A stretch of DNA of 64,000 nucleotides from Siccirubricoccus deserti (GTDB lineage Bacteria; Pseudomonadota; Alphaproteobacteria; Acetobacterales; Acetobacteraceae), in NCBI RefSeq assembly GCF_014283215.1, contig NZ_JACOMF010000005.1:62001-126000 (forward strand), given 5' to 3'. This document shows, piece by piece, positions 43,125 through 52,132 of this stretch. The notes under the pieces were generated by a model, which saw only the letters and a list, made by a program, of their open reading frames with translations, had not been told where the DNA came from and did not search any database. Position 1 is the stretch's first letter. The number at the start of each line of letters is the position of its first letter. Position numbers and translations under genes: made by a program.

Positions 43125-44284
43125 GCCCGCCTCCCCAACATGGACCGCGCGACGATCAGCCGCATCACCTCGTTGGTGCCTTCCAGAATGCGGTGAACGC
43201 GCAGGTCGCGGACCAGCTTCTCGATCCCGTATTCCGCCAGATAGCCGTAGCCGCCCAGCAGTTGCAGCGCCTCATCGGCGATGCGGTGGCAGGTGTCGGT
43301 GACGAAGCGCTTGGCCATGGCGCAGAAGGCGGTGGCATCCGGCGCCTTGGCGTCCAGCTTGGCGCAGGCGCGCCACAGCAGGCTGCGTGCCGCCTCCAGC
43401 TCGGTCCGCATGTCGGCCAGGCGGAACTGGGTGTTCTGGAAATCGGCGATGGCGCGGCCGAAGGCCCGGCGCTCCTGCACATAGGCCAGGGCCTTCGCCA
43501 CCGCCGCCTCCGCCCCGCCAAGCGAGCAGGCGGCGATGTTCAGCCGCCCGCCGTCGAGGCCAGCCATGGCGAAGCGGAACCCATGCCCTTCCTCCCCCAG
43601 AAGGGCCGAGGCCGGCACGCGCGCGGCATCGAAGATCACCTGCCGGGTCGGCTGGGCGTTCCAGCCCATCTTCTTCTCGTTGGCACCGAAGCTGAGCCCC
43701 GGCGTCTCCTTCGGGATCAGCAGCGCCGAGACGCCGCCCGGCCCGTCTTCCCCGGTACGCACCATGGTGAGGTAGAGGTCGGAGGCGCCGGCGCCGGAGA
43801 TGAATTGCTTGGTGCCGTCCAGCACGTAGTGATCGCCGTCCCGTCGCGCCCGGGTGCGCAGCGCCGCGGCGTCGGAGCCCGAGCCGGGCTCGGTCAGCGC
43901 ATAGCTGGCGACCTTCGCCATCGGCACCAGCGCCGGCAGCCATTCCGCCCGCTGGGCATCGTCGCCGAAGCGGTCGATCATCCAGGCGACCATGTTGTGG
44001 ATGGAGAGATAGGCCGCGACGGTGGGGCAGCCGGTGCTCAGCGCCTCGAACACCACCGCCGCATCCAGCCGGGTGAGCCCGGCCCCGCCGCTCTCCTCCC
44101 GCACATAGAGCGCGGCCATGCCGAGCGCCGCCGCTTCCCGCATCGCCTCCACCGGGAAATGCCGCTGCTCGTCCCAGGCCAGGGCATGCGGCGCCAGCTG
44201 CTCCGCGGCGAAGCTGAGCGCCACCTCCCGCAGCGCCTCGGTGGCGTCCGACAGGGCGAAGGCGGGCGGCTGATCGAGCGGCAT
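43121..44284 (-). CDS. Acyl-CoA dehydrogenase (isobutyryl/short-branched-chain type)
   Basis: 387 residues, typical of the family. The FAD- and substrate-binding blocks include ALTEPGSGSDAAALRTRA, KQFISGAGASDLYL, AFGRAIADFQNTQF and LLGGYGYLAEYGIEKLVRDL. The catalytic base is the Glu of ILEGTNEVMRLIVAR. Sequence style is closest to isobutyryl-CoA dehydrogenase (ACAD8-like) of valine breakdown; short-chain straight substrates are possible. It oxidises acyl-CoA to enoyl-CoA and passes electrons to ETF. GGAGGAAC precedes the ATG at 44284. The maiA gene is directly coupled downstream. Confidence 0.9.
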   Translation of the reverse strand: MPLDQPPAFALSDATEALREVALSFAAEQLAPHALAWDEQRHFPVEAMREAAALGMAALYVREESGGAGLTRLDAAVVFEALSTGCPTVAAYLSIHNMVAWMIDRFGDDAQRAEWLPALVPMAKVASYALTEPGSGSDAAALRTRARRDGDHYVLDGTKQFISGAGASDLYLTMVRTGEDGPGGVSALLIPKETPGLSFGANEKKMGWNAQPTRQVIFDAARVPASALLGEEGHGFRFAMAGLDGGRLNIAACSLGGAEAAVAKALAYVQERRAFGRAIADFQNTQFRLADMRTELEAARSLLWRACAKLDAKAPDATAFCAMAKRFVTDTCHRIADEALQLLGGYGYLAEYGIEKLVRDLRVHRILEGTNEVMRLIVARSMLGRRA

Positions 44285-44675
44285 GGCGGTTCCTCCAGGG
44301 ACGGTATCGGGCTGTTGGGTGGGCGGCGTCCAGGGGATGAGCGGCGGGGCGTCGGGAAAACGCCGCGGGCGGCGCCCGGGATCGTCATGGCCGGGCTTGA
44401 CCCGGCCATCCCATCCCTTGTGTTCACCTCGGATCCGGAAGCGTGGGTCAAGCCCGCGCATGGCTGGAAGCGCGCGGCACGCGTGGCGCCGCCCGGATCC
44501 CTTGGCCGACCGCATCACCCGCCTTTGCGGCCGACCGAAGGCGGTTGAGGTACAGCGCCGCGCCGATGCCTATGGCTTCGCTCGGCTCGACACTCGTTGC
44601 CTGCCGCCGGCGCCCTGCCCGGAGCGGCGCGCGGCGGGGCGCGGGCGATGTCCCGCCCTGGCGGGGGCGGCGGGC
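44285..44675. other. 391-bp intergenic region
   Basis: Lies between two minus-strand genes. It contains one copy of the two-hairpin repeat (44383-44463) and otherwise GC-rich sequence with no convincing ORF, tRNA or operator. The promoter of the acyl-CoA dehydrogenase should be at its left edge. Confidence 0.5.
44383..44463. repeat. Two-hairpin intergenic repeat, copy 3
   Basis: The clearest copy: GTCATGGCCGGGCTTGACCC with complement GGCCAT at one end, and GTGGGTCAAGCCCGCGCATG at the other, about 35 bp apart. It lies between tandem minus-strand genes. Confidence 0.75.
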
Positions 44676-47600
44676 CTACTCCGCCGCCACCAGGACCGGG
44701 CGCTCCGAAGGGCTGAGCACCGCCGCCTCCAGCTCCGCCATCCGCGCCTGCGTCGCCGCGACGTTGCGCGCCTTGATGTGGCCGTAGCCCTTGAAGCCCG
44801 CGGCGGCCTCGGCCCAGTCGCAGATCCGCGCATGGGTCTCGGGCGAGAGCAGCTCCAGCAGCCGCTCGATCCCGGCGCGGTACTCGGCGATCAGCGCCCG
44901 CTCCATCCGCCGCTCCTCGGTGCGGCCGAAGGGGTCGAGGGCGGTGCCGCGCAGCCGCTTGCCATGGCGCAGCAGCCCCATCGCCTTCAGCATCCAGGGG
45001 CCGAAGACCATCTTGCGCGGCACGCCGGTGACAGGATCGGGCTTCGCCAGGATCGGCGGCGCCAGGTTCAGCTCGACGCGTTGCGTGCCGGTGAAATGCG
45101 CGGCGAGGCTGGCCTGCCAGTCCGGCAGGCTGTGCAGCCGGGCGACCTCGTACTCATCCTTGTAGGCCATGAGGCGGTAGAGCTGCGTCGCCACCGCCCG
45201 GGTCAGCCGTTCGGCGCCATTCGCATCACGCTGCTCCGCCACCCGCACCCGGGCGACGAAATCGGCGTAATCGCGGGCATAGGCGGCGTTCTGGTAGTCG
45301 GTGAGGTCGGCGATGCGGCGGGCGATCAGCGCATCCAGCGCCTCCTCCTCCGGCCGCACCGGGGCGGGCGGCGCCAGGGCGGCGGCGCGGCCGAGGGCGA
45401 AGGCGGCCTTGTTGCGCTCGATCTGCGCGCCGTTGAGTTCCAGCGCGCGGTTGATCGCTTCGCTGCTCAGGGGCACGAGGCCGCGCTGATAGGCGATGCC
45501 GAGCAGCCAGACGTTCAGGTAGATCAGGTCGCCCAGCGCCTCCTCCACCGCCTGCACGCCGGGCACGGTGATCACCTCCCGGCAGGCGGAGCGCACGCTG
45601 GCGAGCATGCCGTCGCGGTCGTAGCGCGTCGCGGTATTCAGCACGAATTGCGCGGTGGGTTGCAGATCGGCATTCAGCACCGCAGCGGTGCGGTCGGCGC
45701 CGAGCAGCGGTCGCGCCGTCCGCCCCTGCGCCACCACCATATCGGCCGAGAGCAGCAGATCCGCCTGGCCCATGCCGATGCGCGGCGCCTCGATCGTCTC
45801 CGGCGCCGCGCCGGCGCGGCCGATGCGCAGCTGGGCGAAGACGCCGCCGCCCTTCTGCGCGAGGCCGAGCATGTCGACCGAGCGCGACGGCCGCCCTTCC
45901 AGATACGCCGCCATGCCGAGGATGGCCGAAAGCGCCGTCACCCCCTGGCCGCCGACGCCGGCGAGCAGGATGTTGAAGGCCGGCTCATCGGCCCGGGCAT
46001 CCGGCAGCACCGGCTCGGGCAGCGCCTCGCCCGGTTGCGGCACCGGCTTCTTCACCGGCTCGGCGCCGACCAGGGTGACGAAGGAGGGGCAGAAGCCCTC
46101 GACGCAACTCAGATCCTGGTTGCAGGCGCTCTGGTCGATCTGGCGCTTGCGGCCGAACTCGGTCTCGATCGGCTCCACCGCGAGGCAGTTGGAGGTGCGG
46201 GAGCAATCGCCGCAATCCTCGCAGACCCGCGGGTTGATCGCCACGCGCTTCACCGCCTGCGGCTGGGTGCCGCGCTTGCGCTTGCGGCGCCGCTCCGTCG
46301 CGCATTGCTGGTCGTAGATCAGCACGGTGACGCCGGGGACCTCGCGCAGCTCCCGCTGCACCGCATCCAGGTCGCGGCGGTGGTGGTAGGCGATGCCCTT
46401 CGGCATCCGCTCATCGCCCTGGTGCCGCGTCGGATCGTCGGAGACGACGACGATCTTCGCCGCGCCCTCGGCCGCCACCTGCGCGGCGATCTCAGGCACG
46501 CCCAGCTCGCCTTCCGGGGTCTGCCCGCCGGTCATGGCGACGGCGCTGTTGACCAGGATCTTGTAGGTCATGTTGGCGCCGGCGGCGATGGCCTGGCGGA
46601 TCGCCAGCGCGCCCGAATGGGCATAGGTGCCGTCGCCGATATTCACGAACATATGTTTCTCGGAGACGAAGGGCGCCATGCCGAGCCAGGGCATGCCCTC
46701 CGCGCCCATATGCGTATAGAGATCGGTCTGCCGGTCCATGTAGATCGCCAGGGTGTGGCAGCCGATACCGGCCATCGCGTGGCTGCCTTCCGGCACGCGC
46801 GTGCTGGTGTTGTGCGGGCAGCCTGGGCAGAAATGCGGCGTGCGGTCATGCACCGGCGCCGGCTGCAGCCCGGCCAGCGCATCAAGCTGGGCGATGCGCG
46901 CCTTCAGTTGCTCGGTCTGCAGCGCCTCCGGCAACCGCGCGGCCAGCGCTCGCAGCACCGCGCCGGTGTCGAGCTCGGTCAGGTCCGAGAGCAGGCGGTT
47001 GCCCTGCTCGTCGCGCTTGCCGGTGATCCGTGGGTGGGTCACCTCATGGTAGAGCGCGTCGCGGAGCTGCGGCTCGATCACCGGGCGGCGGTCCTCGACC
47101 ACCAGGATCTCCTCCAGCCCATGGGCGAATTCCCGTGCGCCGATCGCATCCAGCGGCCAGGCGAGGCCGACCTTCCAGATGCGGAGGCCGGCCATCCGGG
47201 CGATCTCATCGGTGATGCCGGCGTCGTGCAGCGCCTGCCGCAAGGTGGCGTAGCCGCGGCCGCGGGCGGCGATGCCGAAGCGGGCGCGCGGGCTGTCCAC
47301 CACGATCCGGTTGAGGCCATTGGCGCGGGCGAAGGCCAGTGCCGCCGGCAGCTTCACCTGGCGCAGCCGCTGCTCCTGCGGAATCGCATGGTCGCGCAGG
47401 CGGATGTGCACGCCATCGGGCGGGAAGCTGAACTCTGGCAGCACGCTGGAGTAGGCGGCGGGGTCCACCAGCACCGTGCCGGCGCCGTCCATCGTCTCGG
47501 CGACGCATTTCATCCCGACCCAGAGCCCGGCGAAGCGCGACATGTCGAGCGCCTTCAGCCCGTAGTCGAGGATCTCGGTGACACCGGCGGGGTCGAGCAC

Positions 47601-48116
47601 CGGCATCTCGACATCCATGAAGGAATATTCGCAGCCGGAGGTGATGGTGGAGGATTTGCAGGAAGGATCGTCGCCGGCCAGCGCCAGCACGCCACCGCGC
47701 GGCGCGGTGCCGGCGCTGTTGGCGTGGCGCAGCGCATCGCCGCTGCGGTCCACACCAGGCCCCTTGCCGTACCAGATGCCGAAGACGCCATCGAATTTCT
47801 GCGCGCCATAGAGCGCGACCTGCTGGGTGCCCCAGATGGCGGTCGCCGCCAGATCCTCGTTCAGCGCCGGGCGGACGACGACATTGGCCTCCGCCAGCCG
47901 CTTCGCCTGCTTCTGCAACTGAAGGTCATAGGTGCCGAGGGGCGAGCCGCGGTAGCCGCTGATATAGCCGGCGGTATTCCAGCCCAACGCCTGGTCCAAC
48001 TGGTGTCGCACCAGCGGCAGGCGGACCAGCGCCTGGATCCCGGTCAGCAGCAGGGTCTCGCCCGCCTTTTCCCAGCGGTCTTCCAGCGTAGCGTCGGGGC
48101 GTTGGATGCTGCCCAT
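44676..48116 (-). CDS. Indolepyruvate ferredoxin oxidoreductase, fused alpha-beta-gamma type
   Basis: 1146 residues, a single-chain fusion. The N-terminal part has the pyruvate-oxidoreductase pyrimidine domain (GYISGYRGSPLGTYD, EDLAATAIWG). The ThDP diphosphate-binding domain is in the middle (CPGCPHNTSTR, GIGCHTLAIYM, NIGDGTYAHSG). Near residues 630-680 is a cysteine-rich iron-sulfur segment (CEDCGDCSRTSNC, later CNQDLSCVEGFCP). The gamma domain (LLAGVGGQGVTALSAIL) and a C-terminal DUF6537-like region follow. It decarboxylates aryl-2-oxoacids from aromatic amino acids to aryl-acyl-CoA, reducing ferredoxin. The ATG at 48116 is chosen because the conserved N-terminus LEDRWEKAGETLLLTG follows. 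It is divergent from an Lrp-type regulator. Confidence 0.92.
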   Translation of the reverse strand: MGSIQRPDATLEDRWEKAGETLLLTGIQALVRLPLVRHQLDQALGWNTAGYISGYRGSPLGTYDLQLQKQAKRLAEANVVVRPALNEDLAATAIWGTQQVALYGAQKFDGVFGIWYGKGPGVDRSGDALRHANSAGTAPRGGVLALAGDDPSCKSSTITSGCEYSFMDVEMPVLDPAGVTEILDYGLKALDMSRFAGLWVGMKCVAETMDGAGTVLVDPAAYSSVLPEFSFPPDGVHIRLRDHAIPQEQRLRQVKLPAALAFARANGLNRIVVDSPRARFGIAARGRGYATLRQALHDAGITDEIARMAGLRIWKVGLAWPLDAIGAREFAHGLEEILVVEDRRPVIEPQLRDALYHEVTHPRITGKRDEQGNRLLSDLTELDTGAVLRALAARLPEALQTEQLKARIAQLDALAGLQPAPVHDRTPHFCPGCPHNTSTRVPEGSHAMAGIGCHTLAIYMDRQTDLYTHMGAEGMPWLGMAPFVSEKHMFVNIGDGTYAHSGALAIRQAIAAGANMTYKILVNSAVAMTGGQTPEGELGVPEIAAQVAAEGAAKIVVVSDDPTRHQGDERMPKGIAYHHRRDLDAVQRELREVPGVTVLIYDQQCATERRRKRKRGTQPQAVKRVAINPRVCEDCGDCSRTSNCLAVEPIETEFGRKRQIDQSACNQDLSCVEGFCPSFVTLVGAEPVKKPVPQPGEALPEPVLPDARADEPAFNILLAGVGGQGVTALSAILGMAAYLEGRPSRSVDMLGLAQKGGGVFAQLRIGRAGAAPETIEAPRIGMGQADLLLSADMVVAQGRTARPLLGADRTAAVLNADLQPTAQFVLNTATRYDRDGMLASVRSACREVITVPGVQAVEEALGDLIYLNVWLLGIAYQRGLVPLSSEAINRALELNGAQIERNKAAFALGRAAALAPPAPVRPEEEALDALIARRIADLTDYQNAAYARDYADFVARVRVAEQRDANGAERLTRAVATQLYRLMAYKDEYEVARLHSLPDWQASLAAHFTGTQRVELNLAPPILAKPDPVTGVPRKMVFGPWMLKAMGLLRHGKRLRGTALDPFGRTEERRMERALIAEYRAGIERLLELLSPETHARICDWAEAAAGFKGYGHIKARNVAATQARMAELEAAVLSPSERPVLVAAE

Positions 48117-48329
48117 GTTCTGTCTCCGGACCCGGACGTTCAATGTCGGGCGGGCAACCGCCGGGGACAAGCCCCAGGCAACCCTGCCGAGGCTGGAAGA
48201 ATGCGCCGGGTTTACAAGGATTTTCTGCCGTTGTTCGTTGTGCACCGCCGAAGGGACGGAAGCATCTGCTGCTGAAGGCCGGACACACGGCAGGTATCAC
48301 CGGGTCCCGACGCCGGTCTAGCATGCGCC

Positions 48330-48797
48330 ATGGACGCCCCCCGCCTCGACGCCATCGATCGCCGCATCCTGCGCGCCCTGCACCGCAACGCCCGGCTGAC
48401 CAATGCCGAGCTGGCCGAGCAGGTCGGCCTCTCGCCCTCGCCCTGCTGGACGCGGGTGAAGCGGCTAGAGCAGGCGGGGGTGATCAAGGGCTATGTCGCC
48501 ATCCTCGACCAGCAAAGCCTCGGCCTGCCCGACACGGTCATCATCGAGGTGATGATGGAGCGCCACGATGAGGAAAGCCTGCGCCGCTTCGAGCAGGCGG
48601 TGACCGAGATGCCGGAAGTGATCGAGGCCTGGCTGGTCACCGGCGAATACGACTATGTGATCAAGGCCGCCGTCGGCGGCACCGCGGGCTACGAACGGCT
48701 GCTACGGGAGAAGCTCTACCGCTTGCCTGGCGTCCGCCACACCCGCACCAGCTTCACCCTGCGCAGCCTGAAGCAGAGCTGGACCCCAGCCCCCTAG
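48330..48797 (+). CDS. Lrp/AsnC family transcriptional regulator
   Basis: 155 residues. The N-terminal winged HTH (LDAIDRRILRALHRNARLTN, AELAEQVGLSPSPCWTRVKR) is followed by the RAM/AsnC ligand domain (EVIEAWLVTGEYDYVIKAAV). It is divergent from the indolepyruvate oxidoreductase gene across 213 bp; pairing of an Lrp regulator with this enzyme is common, so it probably senses an aromatic or branched amino acid and controls that gene. A repeat element follows the stop. Confidence 0.92.
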   Translation: MDAPRLDAIDRRILRALHRNARLTNAELAEQVGLSPSPCWTRVKRLEQAGVIKGYVAILDQQSLGLPDTVIIEVMMERHDEESLRRFEQAVTEMPEVIEAWLVTGEYDYVIKAAVGGTAGYERLLREKLYRLPGVRHTRTSFTLRSLKQSWTPAP

Positions 48798-48830
48798 CAG
48801 GGCACCAGCGCGAGCCGGGTGCTCCTCCCC

Positions 48831-48911
48831 CGTCATGCGTGGACCTGCTTCGTGCATCCTCTTGCGCGGGAGCCTCAGGGCTAGGGATGGCCGGTCGAGC
48901 TGGGGCATGAC
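48831..48911. repeat. Two-hairpin intergenic repeat, copy 4 (diverged)
   Basis: CGTCATGCGTGGACCTGCTTCG-like left half and GATGGCCGGTCGAGCTGGGG right half, followed by GCATGACC. It lies between convergent genes and is less symmetric than other copies. Confidence 0.55.
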
Positions 48912-48939
48912 CGCCTTCCCCAACTCCCCCACGCCCCCG

Positions 48940-50232
48940 CTACATCACCCAAACCCCGTCCGTCGCCTGCCCGCCCGCGCCGCCGCCGGTGCCAAGCCCG
49001 CCGGGGTCGGAGCGCCAGGCCGCGCCGCTGCCGGGCGGCTGGAAGGCCCAGTAGCCGGCCTCGTTCTCCGCCGCCTGCAAGGCCAGCGCATCCGGGCTCA
49101 TCGCCACGTCCACCGCGAGCTGCGCGCGGGAGAGGCCGGAGGCAAGGCGGCCGGCGTGCAGCGCCAGCTCCGCCGCGGTCGGGGCGCGGTCCAGCATCTC
49201 CTGGAACAGCAGCGCGACGTAGTCGGCATCGCCCAGCATCGCCCCCGGCCCGGGCGCCATCCCCGCGGCGATCTCCACCCAGCCGATCCCCGCCTCGGCC
49301 TCGCCCGCATGCTGCGCCAGCGCCGCCCCGCCGGCCTCGCCGCCGTGCAGGGCCACCTGCAGCGCCGCCGCCCGCGCCGCCACCCCATCCGCGGTGAACT
49401 CCACATAGCCATCGGCCAGCACCAGCCGCTCCACCCCCCCGAGCCACACCTCGGTCCCGGTCCCCAGCACCAGCTGCACCACCCCGCCGCCATAGGCGTT
49501 CCCCGCCACCACCTGGCGGGCCTCGCGCAGCGCCGTCGCCTGGGTGTCGCCATCCAGGCTGAAGCCGGATTGCGTCTCGCCCGGCTGCAGCAGCGGAATC
49601 ACCGTCTGCTGCTCCTCCGGCGTGCGGACGGTGAGGTCGAGGGTGAAGGCGGCGCTCTGCCGTCCGTCCGAGACCTCGATGACCAATGGATGCAAAGGCG
49701 CCTCGTCGAGGCCGAGGCTGATGCCGTCGCGCAGCTTCAGCGTGTTGCCCACCACCTCGAAGCGCCAGGCGTCCGCCTCGGCAAAGGTGAAGGTGAAGGG
49801 GCCGTCGGTATCCGGGTCGGTCACCGCCAGCGTGCCGATGACGGCGCCGATCGCCCCAGCGGTGACGGCGCCGCCGGTGGCGAAGCGCAGCGCGGTGGGG
49901 GCGGTGTCGTCGCGGTCGAGCACCGTCACCTGATAGGTGGTCGGCAGGTCCAGCATCGTGCCGTCGGCGTAGTTGAGCCGGAGCGCGAACGCCAGCCGCG
50001 GCATGGCCCCGCCGAAACTCTCGAAATCCGCCAGCGCGCCGGGGCTGACGAAGGCGAGGCTGAGGGCGGCATCCCAGCGCACCGAGACATACAGCCCATG
50101 CGGGCCGATCGCCTCGATGCCGGTCAGCCCGGCGAGGTCGCCGGCCAGCGCCAAGGTGCCCACCCAGTCGCCCAGGCGGCTGTTCTCGGCCATGGAAGCC
50201 GGCAGGGAACCCGTCGCCGTCACCATTCGCAT
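48940..50232 (-). CDS. Cadherin-like/DUF4214 surface-type protein
   Basis: 430 residues without a classical signal peptide. Residues about 105-205 form a cadherin-like repeat (IGTLAVTDPDTDGPFTFTFA, FEVVGNTLKLRDG, HPLVIEVSDG). The C-terminal third resembles DUF4214 (YVALLFQEMLDRAPTAAELA, then LASGLSRAQLAVDVAMSPD). Proteins with these parts are usually large secreted adhesins or S-layer-like proteins leaving through type I secretion. This one is short and has no clear RTX nonapeptides. The start region is uncertain. It is divergent from a secreted lectin-like protein gene at 50436. Confidence 0.7.
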   Translation of the reverse strand: MRMVTATGSLPASMAENSRLGDWVGTLALAGDLAGLTGIEAIGPHGLYVSVRWDAALSLAFVSPGALADFESFGGAMPRLAFALRLNYADGTMLDLPTTYQVTVLDRDDTAPTALRFATGGAVTAGAIGAVIGTLAVTDPDTDGPFTFTFAEADAWRFEVVGNTLKLRDGISLGLDEAPLHPLVIEVSDGRQSAAFTLDLTVRTPEEQQTVIPLLQPGETQSGFSLDGDTQATALREARQVVAGNAYGGGVVQLVLGTGTEVWLGGVERLVLADGYVEFTADGVAARAAALQVALHGGEAGGAALAQHAGEAEAGIGWVEIAAGMAPGPGAMLGDADYVALLFQEMLDRAPTAAELALHAGRLASGLSRAQLAVDVAMSPDALALQAAENEAGYWAFQPPGSGAAWRSDPGGLGTGGGAGGQATDGVWVM

Positions 50233-50435
50233 TGCCGCACTCCATCCCGCTGCACCACGTCCATGGAACTGCGCAAAGGCTGAAGAATCCCTTATGTTCG
50301 TCTTTTTGAGACGAAACGAGGATGGAGGTGGATTGGCTGGCGAGACGTTGTGCCTTCACCGGTTCGATGTTGGACCGCGGCCATGGCATCCGGCGTAAGC
50401 TGGCGACCGGGACAAGACCCCGATGGGAGGACAGG

Positions 50436-51095
50436 ATGGTTGCACGACCGATGGCGGCGGCGCTGCTGGCCCTGACGCTGGGCGCCGGCCCCGCGATCGC
50501 CCAGGCCCCGGCCCAGCCGGCCCAGGCCTCGCCGCAGATGAGCTTCTTCGTCACCAGCGCCAATCCCGGCCGTGGCGGCGATCTCGGTGGCCTCGCCGGG
50601 GCGGATGCCCATTGCCGCAACCTCGCCGCCGCGGTCGGTGCCGGCACCCGGAGCTGGCGTGCCTACCTCAGCGCCACCGGCGTCAACGCCCGCGACCGCA
50701 TCGGCCGCGGCCCCTGGCGCAACGCGAAGGGCGAGGTCATCGCCCAGGACCTCGCCGAGCTGCATGGCCAGGCCGCCGGGCTGACCAAGCAGACCGCGCT
50801 GACCGAGCGTGGCACGGTGGTGAACGGCCGCGGGGACACCCCGAACGACCATGACATCCTCACCGGCAGCCAGGCCGACGGCACCGCCTTCACCGGCACC
50901 GAGGACCGCACCTGCCGCGACTGGACCAGCGGCGGGGAGGGCGCGGCCATGGTCGGCCATAGCGACCGCATCGGGCTGCGCGACGATGCCGCCGCGCGGT
51001 CATGGAATTCCTCGCACGTCTCGCGCGGCTGCGACCTGTCGGCGCTGCGCAGCACCGGCGGCGCCGGGCTGTTCTACTGCTTCGCCGCGGATTGA
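50436..51095 (+). CDS. Secreted lectin-like protein
   Basis: 219 residues. The ATG at 50436 is chosen because GGGAGGACAGG precedes it and a signal peptide follows (MAAALLALTLGAGPAIAQ). The mature protein has a compact pattern with four Cys (AHCRNL, RTCRDW, RGCDLS, FYCFA) and blocks FVTSANPGRGGDLGGLAGAD, HDILTGSQADGTAF and SWNSSHVSRGC, reminiscent of C-type-lectin/endostatin-like folds annotated as lectin in alphaproteobacteria. Two disulfides are likely. It should be periplasmic or secreted. The ligand is unknown. pdxA follows 38 bases later on the same strand. Confidence 0.75.
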   Translation: MVARPMAAALLALTLGAGPAIAQAPAQPAQASPQMSFFVTSANPGRGGDLGGLAGADAHCRNLAAAVGAGTRSWRAYLSATGVNARDRIGRGPWRNAKGEVIAQDLAELHGQAAGLTKQTALTERGTVVNGRGDTPNDHDILTGSQADGTAFTGTEDRTCRDWTSGGEGAAMVGHSDRIGLRDDAAARSWNSSHVSRGCDLSALRSTGGAGLFYCFAAD

Positions 51096-51133
51096 CGGTT
51101 ACGCGCCGGGCGGCGCGCGACTACATCGGGGGC

Positions 51134-52132
51134 ATGGACACCCCCATGCCCCCTGAACGGCTCCCGCTGGCGCTGACGATGGGCGAGCCGGCCGGTATCG
51201 GCGGCGAGATCGCCGCCGGCGCCTGGGCCGCGCTGCGCGCCACCGGCCCGGTCTTCCTGCTGATCGACGACGCCAGCCGCATTCCCGGCCCGGTGCGGCG
51301 CATCGAGGCGCCGGAGCAGGCGGCGGCGGTCTTCGGGCAGGCGCTTCCGGTGCTGCACCGGCCGCTGCCGCGCCCCGCCGTGCCCGGCAGGATCGATCCG
51401 GCCAATGCCCCGGCGGTGATCGCCTCGATCGATGAGGCGGTGGCGCTGGCCCGGGCCGGCCGAGCCGCCGGGGTGGTGACCAATCCGATCCAGAAATCCG
51501 CCCTCTACGCCGCCGGTTTCGCCCATCCCGGCCATACCGAATACCTGGCCGAGATCGCCGGCACCGGCGTGCCGCCGGTGATGCTGCTGGCCTGCCCCGA
51601 GCTCCGCGTCGTGCCGGTGACCATCCATGAGCCGCTGAAGCAGGCCATCGCCCGGCTCACCCCCGCGCTGATCGCCGAGGTGGCCCGGCTGACCGCCGCC
51701 GGGTTGCGCCGGGACTTCGGCATCGCCGCGCCGCGCCTCGCCATCGCCGGGCTCAACCCACATGCCGGGGAGGATGGCACCATCGGCACCGAGGACCGCG
51801 ACATCGTCGCCCCCGCCGTCGCCGCGCTGCGGGCGGAGGGGATCGACGCCCGTGGCCCGATCCCGCCGGACACCATGTTCACCGCCAAGGCGCGGCCGGG
51901 CTACGATGTGGCGCTTGGCCTCTATCACGACCAGGCGCTGATCCCGATCAAGACACTCGACATGGCGGGCGGGGTGAATGTGACGCTCGGCCTGTCCATC
52001 GTGCGGACCAGCCCGGACCACGGTACCGCCCTCGACATCGCCGGCACCGGCAGGGCCGACCCGGCCAGCCTGATCGCCGCCCTCCGCCTCGCCGCCGAGA
52101 TCGCGGGCCATCGCCAGAAGGGTTTCGTCTGA
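51134..52132 (+). CDS. pdxA: 4-hydroxythreonine-4-phosphate dehydrogenase
   Basis: 332 residues. The family start LALTMGEPAGIGGEI, the metal-site histidines (HPGHTEYLAE and the HDQALIPIKTLDM block) and the GLNPHAGEDGTIGTED loop are intact. It oxidises 4-phosphohydroxy-L-threonine with NAD in vitamin B6 synthesis. Start at ATG 51134, with 51146 as an alternative. The stop overlaps the pdxJ ATG (TGATG), so the two act in sequence in the pathway and are coupled in translation. Confidence 0.95.
   Translation: MDTPMPPERLPLALTMGEPAGIGGEIAAGAWAALRATGPVFLLIDDASRIPGPVRRIEAPEQAAAVFGQALPVLHRPLPRPAVPGRIDPANAPAVIASIDEAVALARAGRAAGVVTNPIQKSALYAAGFAHPGHTEYLAEIAGTGVPPVMLLACPELRVVPVTIHEPLKQAIARLTPALIAEVARLTAAGLRRDFGIAAPRLAIAGLNPHAGEDGTIGTEDRDIVAPAVAALRAEGIDARGPIPPDTMFTAKARPGYDVALGLYHDQALIPIKTLDMAGGVNVTLGLSIVRTSPDHGTALDIAGTGRADPASLIAALRLAAEIAGHRQKGFV

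Noticed and set aside
44443-44787. Plus-strand 114-codon ORF between the acyl-CoA dehydrogenase and the oxidoreductase
   Set aside because: It starts inside a repeat copy, ends opposite the oxidoreductase gene, and has an Arg/Ala-rich composition with no motif.
44283-48275. 1330-codon plus-strand open frame opposite the indolepyruvate oxidoreductase
   Set aside because: It mirrors the minus-strand gene; the Arg/His/Leu-rich product is the complement of a normal GC-rich coding sequence.
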